Source: an uncultured Prevotella sp.
Lineage (GTDB): Bacteria; Bacteroidota; Bacteroidia; Bacteroidales; Bacteroidaceae
Direction: 5' to 3'
NCBI GenBank assembly: GCA_947302435.1
Contig: CAMYVQ010000003.1
Span: forward strand, 29,421 to 93,420
DNA: 64,000 nucleotides
Program-made: the position numbers and the translations under genes
Shown: one piece after another, positions 37,383 to 45,268 of the stretch
Numbering within the stretch: the first letter of the stretch is position 1
Layout: each line of letters starts with the position of its first letter
The notes under the pieces: model-generated
Databases searched by the model: none
Seen by the model: only the letters and a program-made list of their open reading frames with translations
Told to the model about the DNA's origin: nothing

Positions 37383-37420
37383 CGAGGCCGTCATTGATAC
37401 CGAATGACGGCCTCGTTTTT
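37383..37420 (+). terminator. Rho-independent terminator of the polysaccharide operon
   Basis: CGAGGCCGTCATT (37383-37395) and AATGACGGCCTCG (37403-37415) form a perfect 13-bp stem with a 7-base loop, followed by TTTTT. It lies 68 bases after the wbpA-type stop codon and before the next promoter. Confidence 0.95.
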
Positions 37421-37462
37421 ATTACTTCCGTTTGACAACAGAACAAAAAAACAGCTTTTTGT

Positions 37463-37493
37463 TTTGTATTGTCCTTGCTTATTCGTACCTTTG
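37463..37493 (+). promoter_or_regulatory. Promoter of the paaK-ACT operon
   Basis: TTTG (37463-37466), 19 bases, then TACCTTTG (37486-37493) is a full match to the Bacteroidetes vegetative promoter. It serves as an internal reference for the 19-base spacing seen in the CRISPR repeat. Confidence 0.85.
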
Positions 37494-37533
37494 CACGCAA
37501 GCTATAAGTTTTAACCAACAACAACTAAGCTTT

Positions 37534-38835
37534 ATGATTTGGAATCCCAGCATTGAATGCATGGACCGCGAACAACTTCGCGAGATTCAGAGCCGCCGTC
37601 TGGTCAAGATGGCGGAGTACGTGTATCACAACACCCCCTTCTACCGCAAGAAGTTTCAGGAGATGGGGCTGGAACCGGGCGACATCCGTTCCATTGACGA
37701 CATCGTGAAACTTCCGTTTACCAACAAACTCGACCTGCGCGACAACTACCCCTTCGGACTGGCAGCCGTTCCGATGAGCCAGATAGTGCGCATCCACGCT
37801 TCGAGTGGCACTACGGGCAAACCCGTGGTGGTGCTCTATACACGAAAAGACCTTGCCATGTGGGCCGAGGCCATTTCGCGTGCCTTTACTGCCTACGGTG
37901 CCACGAAAGACGACATTTTCCAGGTGGCCTACGGCTACGGCTTGTTCACTGGCGGATTAGGTGCCCACGACGGTGCAACAAACATCGGTGCCAGTGTCAT
38001 CCCCATCAGCAGCGGCAATACACAGAAGCAGATTACACTGATGCACGACTTCGGCTCCACCATTCTCTGTTGCACCCCCAGTTATGGTCTGTTCCTCGGT
38101 GAAGCCTTGAACGAGTGTGAATGGAAGCGCGACGAGTTCAAACTACGTGTAGGTGCCTTCGGTGCTGAGCCTTGGACGGAAGAGATGCGTGTCAAACTGG
38201 AGGAGAGCTTAGGCATCAAGGCATACGACATCTACGGTCTTTCTGAAATTGCCGGCCCCGGCGTGGGCTATGAATGCGAATGCCAGCACGGCACTCACCT
38301 GAACGAAGACTATTTCTATCCCGAGATACTTGATCCAAATACGGGCGAGCCGTTGCCTGAAGGCACACTGGGCGAACTGACCTTCACCCACCTGACGAAA
38401 GAGGGCATGCCCCTACTGCGCTATCGCACCCACGACCTTACCGCCCTGCACTATGACAAATGTTCGTGCGGACGCACATTGGTGCGCATGGATCGCATCT
38501 TGGGCCGCTGCGACGATATGCTCATCATCCGTGGCGTGAACGTGTTCCCGTCACAAATAGAGGCCGTCATTTTGAGTCTGCCCGAATTCGAGCCCCACTT
38601 CATGCTCACCGTAGACCGTGTGAACAATACCGACACTTCTGAACTGCGTGTTGAAGTGAAAGAAGAGTTCTTTACCGATGAGATGAGCCAGATGATTGGT
38701 CTTCAGAAGAAGCTGGAAGCTGAGTTGCGTTCTGTCATCGGGTTAGGCTTCAAAGTGAAACTGGCCGAGCCGAAGAGCATTGAGCGCAGCGAGGGAAAGG
38801 CCAAGCGAGTGATTGACAAGAGAAAATTTCAATAA
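37534..38835 (+). CDS. paaK: Phenylacetate-CoA ligase
   Basis: 433 residues of the adenylate-forming family: IHASSGTTGKPVVVLYT (P-loop), IYGLSEIAGPGVGYEC, YRTHDLTAL, and a C-terminal GVNVFPSQIEAVIL, with KAKRVIDKRKF at the end. It activates aryl acids (phenylacetate or indoleacetate type) to CoA esters. The start was set at ATG 37534 (MIWNPSIECMDREQL). A longer frame from TTG 37432 runs through the promoter and is rejected. It is followed by an ACT protein, an arrangement common in Bacteroidetes, probably linked to aromatic amino-acid fermentation. Confidence 0.93.
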   Translation: MIWNPSIECMDREQLREIQSRRLVKMAEYVYHNTPFYRKKFQEMGLEPGDIRSIDDIVKLPFTNKLDLRDNYPFGLAAVPMSQIVRIHASSGTTGKPVVVLYTRKDLAMWAEAISRAFTAYGATKDDIFQVAYGYGLFTGGLGAHDGATNIGASVIPISSGNTQKQITLMHDFGSTILCCTPSYGLFLGEALNECEWKRDEFKLRVGAFGAEPWTEEMRVKLEESLGIKAYDIYGLSEIAGPGVGYECECQHGTHLNEDYFYPEILDPNTGEPLPEGTLGELTFTHLTKEGMPLLRYRTHDLTALHYDKCSCGRTLVRMDRILGRCDDMLIIRGVNVFPSQIEAVILSLPEFEPHFMLTVDRVNNTDTSELRVEVKEEFFTDEMSQMIGLQKKLEAELRSVIGLGFKVKLAEPKSIERSEGKAKRVIDKRKFQ

Positions 38836-38847
38836 AATTCTAATATT

Positions 38848-39273
38848 ATGTTAGCAAAGCAATTATCTATTTTCCTTGAGAACAAGAAGGGCCGCCTGAA
38901 CGAGGTGACCGACATCTTAGGCCGTGCAAACATCAATCTTTCGGCCATGAGTATTGCCGAGAACAGTGATTTCGGCATCCTACGCTGCATCGTAAGCGAT
39001 CCTGAAAAGGCGTATGAGGTGTTGCGCGAGAACCACTTCGCTGTAAAGATTACCGATGTCATCGGATTCCAGTGTCCCAACACCAGCGGCTCGTTAGCAG
39101 TCGTTCTGAAAAAACTTTCCGAGAAAGGGGTCTTCATTGAGTATATGTACTCATTTGCCAACGGTGACCATGCCACTGTAGTCATCCGTCCTACCGACCT
39201 CGCAGAATGCGACCGCATTCTCTCCGACATGAAGGTGGAGCTGATGGCCGCCAACGACCTCTACAAGCTGTAA
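38848..39273 (+). CDS. Tandem ACT-domain protein
   Basis: 141 residues with two ACT modules: LSIFLENKKGRLNEVTDILG followed by NINLSAMSIAE, then SLAVVLKKLSEKGVFIEYMY. ACT domains bind amino acids and sense their level. The stop of paaK is 12 bases upstream, so the protein probably senses an aromatic amino acid for the ligase or its pathway. Confidence 0.9.
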   Translation: MLAKQLSIFLENKKGRLNEVTDILGRANINLSAMSIAENSDFGILRCIVSDPEKAYEVLRENHFAVKITDVIGFQCPNTSGSLAVVLKKLSEKGVFIEYMYSFANGDHATVVIRPTDLAECDRILSDMKVELMAANDLYKL

Positions 39274-39283
39274 AGACAGTTTA

Positions 39284-39404
39284 TATTGAATCACGTCGTG
39301 TTTCGTATTGAATCACGTCGTGATTTGTATTGAATGACACCATGGTTTGTATTGAATGGTATCGTCATCCATATTTAATGAGGGCATCATTCAATACAAA
39401 CGAC
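39284..39404. repeat. Five tandem 22-base units between convergent genes
   Basis: Units start at 39284, 39306, 39328, 39350 and 39372, exactly 22 bases apart, each beginning TATTGAAT (TATTTAAT in the last). Units 1 and 2 share a palindromic core (AATCACGTCGTGATT in unit 2), and the later ones diverge. The array ends in ATTCAATACAAAC, the reverse complement of the unit junctions. It occupies most of the 266-base gap between the ACT and GH2 genes and has the same period as the array at 2.9 kb. Confidence 0.85.
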
Positions 39405-39539
39405 ACGAAGGGCGAAACAAGAAAAGATCTGCTCCATCTGCTTCCATCTGTCACCGTTATAACTTACTGATAGTCAACGTAGTGGCAGATAAAGCAGATG
39501 GAGCAGTGTTTTGAAACTTTTCTGATAAGAAAGTGTCCG

Positions 39540-41993
39540 CTATCGCGTCGTTGACATCTTTACTGTCACAGGCCTCAAGCCTGGAGCTGTGGCCGTCAGC
39601 GTAACGGGGCCAGCTTCACGGGTAGAGCGCAGAATCACGGTACATGCGCCATTGAACAGCGAGCGGCGATTACCAGTCAGCATTTCATTGGAATTGATGT
39701 CACCATTCACCACACCCACAATACTGGCAGCTCCCTCAACATTGAAAGTAACCTCCTGATTGGCCATCGGAACACGACGGCCTTTTTTGTCGACAGCTAC
39801 AATACGCACATGCTGCAAGTCCATGCCGTCGGCTTGCCATTCTTTTAGAGGAGAGTGGAGAGAGTTTAGAGGAGAGTGGAGAGTGGAGAGAGGAGAGAGG
39901 TCAGGCTCTGCTGTCAGTCTCACTGCCTCGCCCGTGGTCTCTATCTGATGGCGGGCCACTTCCTTGCCTCCCATACGGGCGACAGCCACCAGCTTACCCG
40001 ACTTATACTCGATGTCGTTCCAGCGAATCTGATTGCGCATCTTGGCATTCTTCAGGTCATTCTGCTTCTTGCCCAGGCTTTTGCCGTTGAGCAGCAGTTC
40101 CACCTCCTCGGCATTGGTATAGGTAATGAGCTGCAACTTCTGTCCCTCTACCCTATTCCAATGATCGCTCATGCCGTCGTTGCCAGTCTGCACGCCGTTC
40201 CACATCTGGTCGCCCTTCTTGTCGATCACAGCGATATGCACCACCGGCTCATCGGGTTTGAAGAACGATTTCATATAATAAGCTTTTGGCTTGGTCTCAA
40301 GGTCAAGTGTAAAGACACCCTGGCTCCAGCCCTTGGCCGGCCAGCCTTGACTCTCGCCTAAATAGTCGATGGCTCCCCAGTAAGCCAATCCAATGACCTT
40401 GTCGAGTTCCATCTCAAAGAAGTTCTGTCCCATAGCGGCCACGGATGCCTCGCTCTGGTAGAACTTCATCCACGGGAAGCGGCGACCATCGCCGGGAAAG
40501 TACATATACCTATAATTATATGACTGCACATCCGTGACCATTGCCAAGTCGCAAGGCAGCGAATCGGTCTCCCAATTTCGGTAACGGGGATGCATGGCCA
40601 CGGTGACCAGTCGCGTGCTGTCATAGCGAGACACTAACGGACGCATCAGCCTGTACATCGTCACGCCGAAGTCATTGAAAGGTTGGTTAGGATCCTGTTG
40701 CAACTCATTGCCCAAACTCCACATCACCACCGAGGGTGAATTACGATCACGCTTCACCCATTCGGGTATATCCTTCTGCCACAGCTGAGTGAAATCCACC
40801 CGTCCACCCGTATGCTGGCGCGTCCACTTGTCATAGAGTTCGTCGACAACAAGCATACCATATTGGTCACAAAGCTCAATGAACTCACGACTGTAGGGAT
40901 TATGGGAAGTTCGGATATGGTTGATGCCGAACTGTTTCATCAACTGTATGCGTTTCTCAATGGCACGCGGATAGGCCGCTGCGCCTAATGCACCTAAAGA
41001 ATGGTGATTGGCATAGCCTTGAAGCAGCACCTTCTTGCCATTCAGCAGCAATCCCTTGCCTGCGACAATCTCCACCGTTCGAATGCCAAACTTCGTTGTG
41101 GCGACATCAGCCACCGTACCATTCTCCCGATAGAGTGTCACCCGTGCGGTATAGAGGTTCGGATGTTCCGTGTCCCACAGACGGGCATCGGGAATCTCTA
41201 TCTCAGGCAATCGGTTCTCACAGACACGTGAGGGCGTATTTCGCTTCACCTCAGCCTTGCCTTCATATACCGCCTTTCCGTCTGGATCGGTAATCGCCAC
41301 ATCTACAGGCAGTGTTTTCTCACGACCACGGAAAGCCACCTCAACAGAGATATTCACATACCGACAATCGCGTGTGGTCACATAGAGCGGATGGCGCTCG
41401 AAGCAGACATCCTTTGAAGTGGCCACCAATCTTACGCTGCGGAACAGTCCGCCGCCCGTGTACCAACGCGAGTTACCCGGCTCTCGGGTGTCGGCCATCA
41501 CGGCAATCACATTCTCCTGTCCAGGCTTCAACTTGTCGGTCACGTCAATCTCAAAGCCCACATAGCCATAATCGGTTCCGCCAATACGCTCACCGTTCAG
41601 ATAGACATCACCCGTGTACATGATGCCATCGAACTGCAACAGCAGGCGGCGACCTTTCAAAGAATCGGCAGGCGTGAGATGCAGACGATACCAGCCCTTG
41701 CCCATCTCCTTGAAGCCCCGGCTCGACAGGCGGCTCTTGATGTTGGCCGCAGGGTCGTTGTTGTCAGCCTTCTCGTCGGCAGCCGGAACCACCCACGGCT
41801 GTTCAATCTGAAAGTCGTGGGGTACGTCGACCTTACGCCAATCACTGTCATCAAAATCACGCTGTTCGGCATTCTGCACATCACCATTATGAAAACGCCA
41901 ACCAAAATTCAGGCTTTGTATGACACGCTGCTGGGCTTGCATCACACAGATGCCCACCAGTGTCAACAAGACCCATAAAAAAGTCCTTTTCAT
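39540..41993 (-). CDS. Glycoside hydrolase family 2 (beta-galactosidase-like), exported
   Basis: 817 residues. A signal peptide (MKRTFLWVLLTLVGICVMQA) is followed by a sugar-binding domain (SLNFGWRFHNGD to VPHDFQIEQPW), an Ig-like domain, and a TIM barrel with the acid/base E430 in WSLGNELQQ and the nucleophile E515 in FYQSEASVAAM. C-terminal DUF4982-type and Ig-like domains complete it. Likely a periplasmic or surface exo-glycosidase on plant or host glycans; the bond is not determinable. A low-complexity LSTLHSPLNSLHSPL stretch sits between the C-terminal domains at about residues 698-716. No SusC/D pair is nearby. Confidence 0.93.
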   Translation of the reverse strand: MKRTFLWVLLTLVGICVMQAQQRVIQSLNFGWRFHNGDVQNAEQRDFDDSDWRKVDVPHDFQIEQPWVVPAADEKADNNDPAANIKSRLSSRGFKEMGKGWYRLHLTPADSLKGRRLLLQFDGIMYTGDVYLNGERIGGTDYGYVGFEIDVTDKLKPGQENVIAVMADTREPGNSRWYTGGGLFRSVRLVATSKDVCFERHPLYVTTRDCRYVNISVEVAFRGREKTLPVDVAITDPDGKAVYEGKAEVKRNTPSRVCENRLPEIEIPDARLWDTEHPNLYTARVTLYRENGTVADVATTKFGIRTVEIVAGKGLLLNGKKVLLQGYANHHSLGALGAAAYPRAIEKRIQLMKQFGINHIRTSHNPYSREFIELCDQYGMLVVDELYDKWTRQHTGGRVDFTQLWQKDIPEWVKRDRNSPSVVMWSLGNELQQDPNQPFNDFGVTMYRLMRPLVSRYDSTRLVTVAMHPRYRNWETDSLPCDLAMVTDVQSYNYRYMYFPGDGRRFPWMKFYQSEASVAAMGQNFFEMELDKVIGLAYWGAIDYLGESQGWPAKGWSQGVFTLDLETKPKAYYMKSFFKPDEPVVHIAVIDKKGDQMWNGVQTGNDGMSDHWNRVEGQKLQLITYTNAEEVELLLNGKSLGKKQNDLKNAKMRNQIRWNDIEYKSGKLVAVARMGGKEVARHQIETTGEAVRLTAEPDLSPLSTLHSPLNSLHSPLKEWQADGMDLQHVRIVAVDKKGRRVPMANQEVTFNVEGAASIVGVVNGDINSNEMLTGNRRSLFNGACTVILRSTREAGPVTLTATAPGLRPVTVKMSTTR
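39847..39900 (-). repeat. In-frame CTCTCCA repeat inside the GH2 gene
   Basis: On the coding (minus) strand the words CTCTCCACTCTCC and CTCTCCTCTAAA repeat and encode SPLSTLHSPLNSLHSPL. It is the same repeat family as at 25011-25055, in an unrelated gene 14.8 kb away. Confidence 0.9.
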
Positions 41994-42027
41994 TTGTTTA
42001 AAAGTAGTTTAGTCGTTTTTAAGACTA

Positions 42028-42035
42028 CAAAGATA
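42028..42035 (-). promoter_or_regulatory. Promoter -7 box for the GH2 gene
   Basis: TATCTTTG on the minus strand, 34 bases before the GH2 start codon. Its -33 region would fall inside the terminator hairpin of the preceding gene, and no TTTG is found at the right spacing. Confidence 0.5.
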
Positions 42036-42074
42036 CAAAAAATCCCGAAAGAAGATGATTCTTTCGGGATTTTT
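42036..42074 (-). terminator. Terminator of the cytidylate-kinase-like gene
   Basis: AAAAATCCCGAAAGAA (42038-42053) and TTCTTTCGGGATTTTT (42059-42074) form a perfect 16-bp stem with a 5-base loop. It lies 14 bases past the stop codon. Flanking A and T runs make it able to act on either strand. Confidence 0.92.
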
Positions 42075-42088
42075 CACCTTTTTTGATA

Positions 42089-42709
42089 TTACTCAATGCA
42101 CTTCATGATGTAGTCGACGGCACCGTTGACCCCGAACTTCTTCACGTTCAGACAGAGGTCGTAATTGCGTGCATCCTGCCACTCACTGCCCGTGAAGGTC
42201 TTCGTGTAAAGCTCACGCGAATAGTCGTTGTCAACAATCATGGCACCTGCATCGCTCTCAGAGATGTCATACTTACGGCCGATACGGCGTTTGCGGCAGT
42301 CGTCGTCAGCATGAATGAAAATCTTCAGGCTGTTGGGATGGTCGCGGAAGATATGGAAACCACAACGGCCAATGATCACGCACGACTCTTCCTTGGCAAT
42401 CTTGCGGATTGTCTCAGCCTGTGCCTCGAAAAGCTGATGCGATGTTTCGTCTTGTTCCTGTCCGTTATACTCGGCTCCAGCCATGTATTGCCTATAGAAG
42501 TTGGTAAAGTCGTCACGCCAATGCGGATTGCGTGACTCAATTTTCTCTACGACATTCTCCAAGGCACAATAATGCCGCGCCACCTCATTCAATATCTGTT
42601 TGTCGAGTAGTTTTACATCGAGCCGACGTGCCAACTCGGCACCGATTTCATGACCGCCCGTACCAAACTGACGGCTAATCGTTATCACGAATTTATCCTC
42701 CTTATTCAT
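42089..42709 (-). CDS. Cytidylate kinase-like family protein
   Basis: 206 residues: FVITISRQFGTGGHEIGAELARRL, then LLDKQILNEVARHY. The P-loop has the FGTGGHEIG form typical of the cytidylate-kinase-like family (AAA_26), not the GxxxxGK form of classic Cmk. Small-nucleotide kinase activity is likely, substrate unproven. It stands alone between promoter and terminator regions. Confidence 0.85.
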   Translation of the reverse strand: MNKEDKFVITISRQFGTGGHEIGAELARRLDVKLLDKQILNEVARHYCALENVVEKIESRNPHWRDDFTNFYRQYMAGAEYNGQEQDETSHQLFEAQAETIRKIAKEESCVIIGRCGFHIFRDHPNSLKIFIHADDDCRKRRIGRKYDISESDAGAMIVDNDYSRELYTKTFTGSEWQDARNYDLCLNVKKFGVNGAVDYIMKCIE

Positions 42710-42814
42710 AAGCTCATTAGGTTTAAAGGTTAGTACTCATGTTGCAAAGATACAAAAAACGGAGAAAAAAGCCAAATTTTCTGTAGTTTTTTTAAGTCTG
42801 CCGTATAATATCGA

Positions 42815-43336
42815 TCAGACATTTTTCTCCCCAAGCTTCAACACACGCACTTCGCAATTCTGCATACGCTCCACTTCCTGCATAGTCAGACCGTAATGAA
42901 CTGCCTGAATAGCCTTATTCATGATGCCATGCCCGACAGCCACAACCAGTTGACCGGGGTATGTCGTCTCAATATATTCAAGAAACTTACGGGCACGTTG
43001 TTGCAAAGCTGGGAGCGACTCTATATCGTCGGGCCACGGTTCTCCTTTCAATTCTGGAATATAACGGCCAGTAAAACTGCCCCAGTCGCGTTCACGCAGC
43101 AGAGGAGTGGTGGTCACAGGCTTGCCATGAGGCAATGCCAGTATGGTACAGGTGTCAATAGAACGCTTCAGATCGCTGGCCACAAAGGAGTCGATGCGTT
43201 CAGAAGCCAGACGTTCAGCCAGTCGGCGTGCCTGACATACGCCCTCTTCACTGAGCTGCCCCTGTGTCTGTCCCTGCATGATCTGACGGGCATTATCGAC
43301 GGTCTCGCCATGGCGGACCAGATAGAGTATTGTCAT
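42815..43336 (-). CDS. Histidine phosphatase (phosphoglycerate mutase-like)
   Basis: 173 residues. MTILYLVRHGETVDNARQIM carries the catalytic RHG, LLRERDWGSFTGR follows, and VVAVGHGIMNKAIQAVHYG has the second histidine. It is shorter than true dPGM (about 230-250 residues), so a general phosphatase (CobC/PhoE-like) is more likely. The start was set at 43336, because the longer frame to 43555 would cover the divergent promoter and the next gene. A TACTTTTG -7 box lies at 43358-43365 on this strand. Confidence 0.88.
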   Translation of the reverse strand: MTILYLVRHGETVDNARQIMQGQTQGQLSEEGVCQARRLAERLASERIDSFVASDLKRSIDTCTILALPHGKPVTTTPLLRERDWGSFTGRYIPELKGEPWPDDIESLPALQQRARKFLEYIETTYPGQLVVAVGHGIMNKAIQAVHYGLTMQEVERMQNCEVRVLKLGEKNV

Positions 43337-43386
43337 ACGTTTGCTATTTTTCAGATGCAAAAGTACAATTTTACAATAATAATTTG

Positions 43387-43394
43387 TAATTTTG
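43387..43394 (+). promoter_or_regulatory. Promoter -7 box for the DUF308 gene
   Basis: TAATTTTG followed by CAAC, 24 bases before the start codon. It is back to back with a minus-strand TACTTTTG box at 43358-43365 for the phosphatase gene, giving a divergent promoter pair. Confidence 0.6.
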
Positions 43395-43418
43395 CAACAC
43401 AATAATGATGAAAACAAT

Positions 43419-44078
43419 ATGAAAATTCTACAAAGTTCTTTCTTCCGCGCCCTGACGGCCATTGTTGTGGGCGCACTGCTCATCAAATTTCCCGACAACA
43501 CGGTGACATGGATTGTAGTGGCTATCGGTGCTTTGTTTGCACTTTCAGGCCTCATCTCCGTATTGACATATCTGAACGCCCGTCGTCATGTGAGCGAATA
43601 CACGATTTATGATGCACAAGGCCGACAGGTTGCCGGACAGATGCCCATGTTCCCCATCGTGGGAATCGGCAGCATCATTCTCGGCACCATTTTAGCTACA
43701 ATGCCCAACACATTTGTGAACGCCTTGATGTACATGATCGGAGCAGTGCTGATTCTGGGAGCTGTCAGCCAGTATTTGTCCATCATCAATGCGCGTCATT
43801 TCGGCACGGTTTCATTCTGGTTCTGGCTATGCCCGACACTGATTCTGCTGGCAGGCATTTACCTCATGGTCAAACCCATGGAACCACTCAGCATGGCAAT
43901 GTACCTGTTAGGATGCCTGTCGTTGTTCTATGGAATCGTGGAGGCTGTCAACTCCCTGTTCTTCTATCTCAGCAAGCGCCGTTGGGAAAAAGAACAGGAA
44001 GAGATGAAGAATAGTATAGAGAACATTGAAGAGGTGGAAAGTGTAGAGAGTGTAGAAAATGAATCTACACTCCAGTAA
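43419..44078 (+). CDS. DUF308 (HdeD-like) membrane protein
   Basis: 219 residues with about six membrane helices in pairs (LTAIVVGALLIKFP, MYMIGAVLILGAVSQYL, WFWLCPTLILLAGIYLMV), matching the short-repeat DUF308/HdeD family. In enterobacteria HdeD is linked to acid stress; no role is known here. The start was set at ATG 43419 just before the first helix. The C-terminal tail is low-complexity (EEVESVESVENE). Its 3' end overlaps the convergent uridine kinase gene by 14 bases. Confidence 0.8.
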   Translation: MKILQSSFFRALTAIVVGALLIKFPDNTVTWIVVAIGALFALSGLISVLTYLNARRHVSEYTIYDAQGRQVAGQMPMFPIVGIGSIILGTILATMPNTFVNALMYMIGAVLILGAVSQYLSIINARHFGTVSFWFWLCPTLILLAGIYLMVKPMEPLSMAMYLLGCLSLFYGIVEAVNSLFFYLSKRRWEKEQEEMKNSIENIEEVESVESVENESTLQ

Positions 44079-44679
44079 CAATACCCTCGATATAGGTTCT
44101 AAGAATTTGGATGCCGGTCTTGTTGTCGCCGCCTGAGGGGATAATGAGATCGGCAAATTTCTTGGTAGGCTCGATGAACTGTTCATGCATGGGCTTGAGC
44201 ACCTTTTCATAGCGGTCGAGCACCATGGCCACAGTACGTCCGCGTTCCACCACATCACGACGGATGTTTCGGATGAGCCGTACATCGGCATCGGTATCAA
44301 CAAAGATCTTCAAGTCCATCATGTCACGCAGTTTCTTGTAATGCAGTGTCATAATGCCTTCAAGGATGATGACGGGCTTGGGTTCTACGTGGACGGTCTC
44401 AGGCAGACGGTTGGAAAGCACATACGAGTAGGTGGGCTGCTCGATAGCTTCTCCCGACTTCAGTTTCTTGATGTGTTCGGTCAGCAGCTTCCAGTCGAAG
44501 GCATCAGGATGGTCGAAGTTGATAGCCTGACGTTCTTCGTCGGTCATGCCTGTGGTATCATTGTAATAGGAGTCCAAGGGCATCACGGCTGCACAATGTG
44601 GAGGCAGTGCTTTGGCAATTTTCTTTACGACGGTGGTCTTGCCGGAACCTGTTCCGCCTGCAATTCCGATAATGGTCAT
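44065..44679 (-). CDS. udk: Uridine kinase
   Basis: 204 residues. MTIIGIAGGTGSGKTTVVKK is the P-loop of the uridine/phosphoribulokinase family. It continues with VMPLDSYYNDTTGM, INFDHPDAFDW, IILEGIMTL and RLIRNIRRDVVERGRT. It makes UMP and CMP from uridine and cytidine in pyrimidine salvage. It is 7 bases downstream of the DNA-glycosylase-like gene, the third gene of a minus-strand operon. Confidence 0.95.
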   Translation of the reverse strand: MTIIGIAGGTGSGKTTVVKKIAKALPPHCAAVMPLDSYYNDTTGMTDEERQAINFDHPDAFDWKLLTEHIKKLKSGEAIEQPTYSYVLSNRLPETVHVEPKPVIILEGIMTLHYKKLRDMMDLKIFVDTDADVRLIRNIRRDVVERGRTVAMVLDRYEKVLKPMHEQFIEPTKKFADLIIPSGGDNKTGIQILRTYIEGIVTGV

Positions 44680-44682
44680 AGT

Positions 44683-44711
44683 TGAGTTAGGAATTAGGAG
44701 TTAGGAATTGG
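44683..44711 (-). repeat. Simple repeat forming the 3' end of the DNA-glycosylase-like gene
   Basis: On the minus strand, CCTAACTCC and CCTAATTCC words occur in tandem and supply the last codons and stop of the gene. Related words appear at 49582-49617 and 48418-48440. Confidence 0.7.
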
Positions 44712-45268
44712 AATACTTGTTGATAGAACTCGGCCTTTCGCTCTATTGACATAGGAAAGGCACGCGACGAACTGGGCATGCGGTAGATGCGAAGCTGACG
44801 GCCTTCGAAATCAAGACCGATATACTCCCCCACCCTTGGCTCAGCCGCTCCGAACTGCCGACAGCAAAGCGTAGTGGCCAACTGACCGGCCGTGACGATT
44901 GTCTGGCACTGCGGCAACCGCCTAAGCATGGCCTTGATGTCAGTCTGCTCTACCACTTCCAGGTCTTTGTCACTGGCGGTGTTCTTGGTACGGATAATCC
45001 GGGTACAGGTGTCATAGAGGGCAATGCCTTTCTCAATAAGAAACGCCTTCAGCTCTTCCAGGCGATAGTGCTTGCCATCGCTGGCTATGAAATAGTCTTT
45101 ATTGTTAAAGAAACAGAGTCCCACGATACGCCACATATCGTTGGTGAAGTTCGGATAGTAGAACTTCATCGACCAGCGTTTCTCCGAGGGCGGAAACGTG
45201 CCCAGCATCAGCACACGCGCCTGCTCCGGAAGGAACGGCTCAAACGGATGACTCTCACTTCTTTCCAC
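44687..45268 (-). CDS. Uracil-DNA glycosylase superfamily protein
   Basis: 193 residues. RVLMLGTFPPSEKRWSMKFYY is the glycine-proline start of the UDG fold, ALYDTCTRIIR follows, and IYRMPSSSRAFPMS is the HxxSSR-like motif near the C-terminus. It probably removes damaged or mismatched bases; subfamily not assigned. The last residues and stop codon (FLTPNS, then TAA) are encoded by a TTCCTAACTCC-type simple repeat that continues into the spacer. The start overlaps the upstream endonuclease gene by 14 bases. Confidence 0.8.
   Translation of the reverse strand: MERSESHPFEPFLPEQARVLMLGTFPPSEKRWSMKFYYPNFTNDMWRIVGLCFFNNKDYFIASDGKHYRLEELKAFLIEKGIALYDTCTRIIRTKNTASDKDLEVVEQTDIKAMLRRLPQCQTIVTAGQLATTLCCRQFGAAEPRVGEYIGLDFEGRQLRIYRMPSSSRAFPMSIERKAEFYQQVFQFLTPNS

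Noticed and set aside
37432..37533. N-terminal extension of the phenylacetate-CoA ligase from a TTG codon
   Set aside because: It would run through the promoter boxes at 37463-37493; the family N-terminus begins at 37534.
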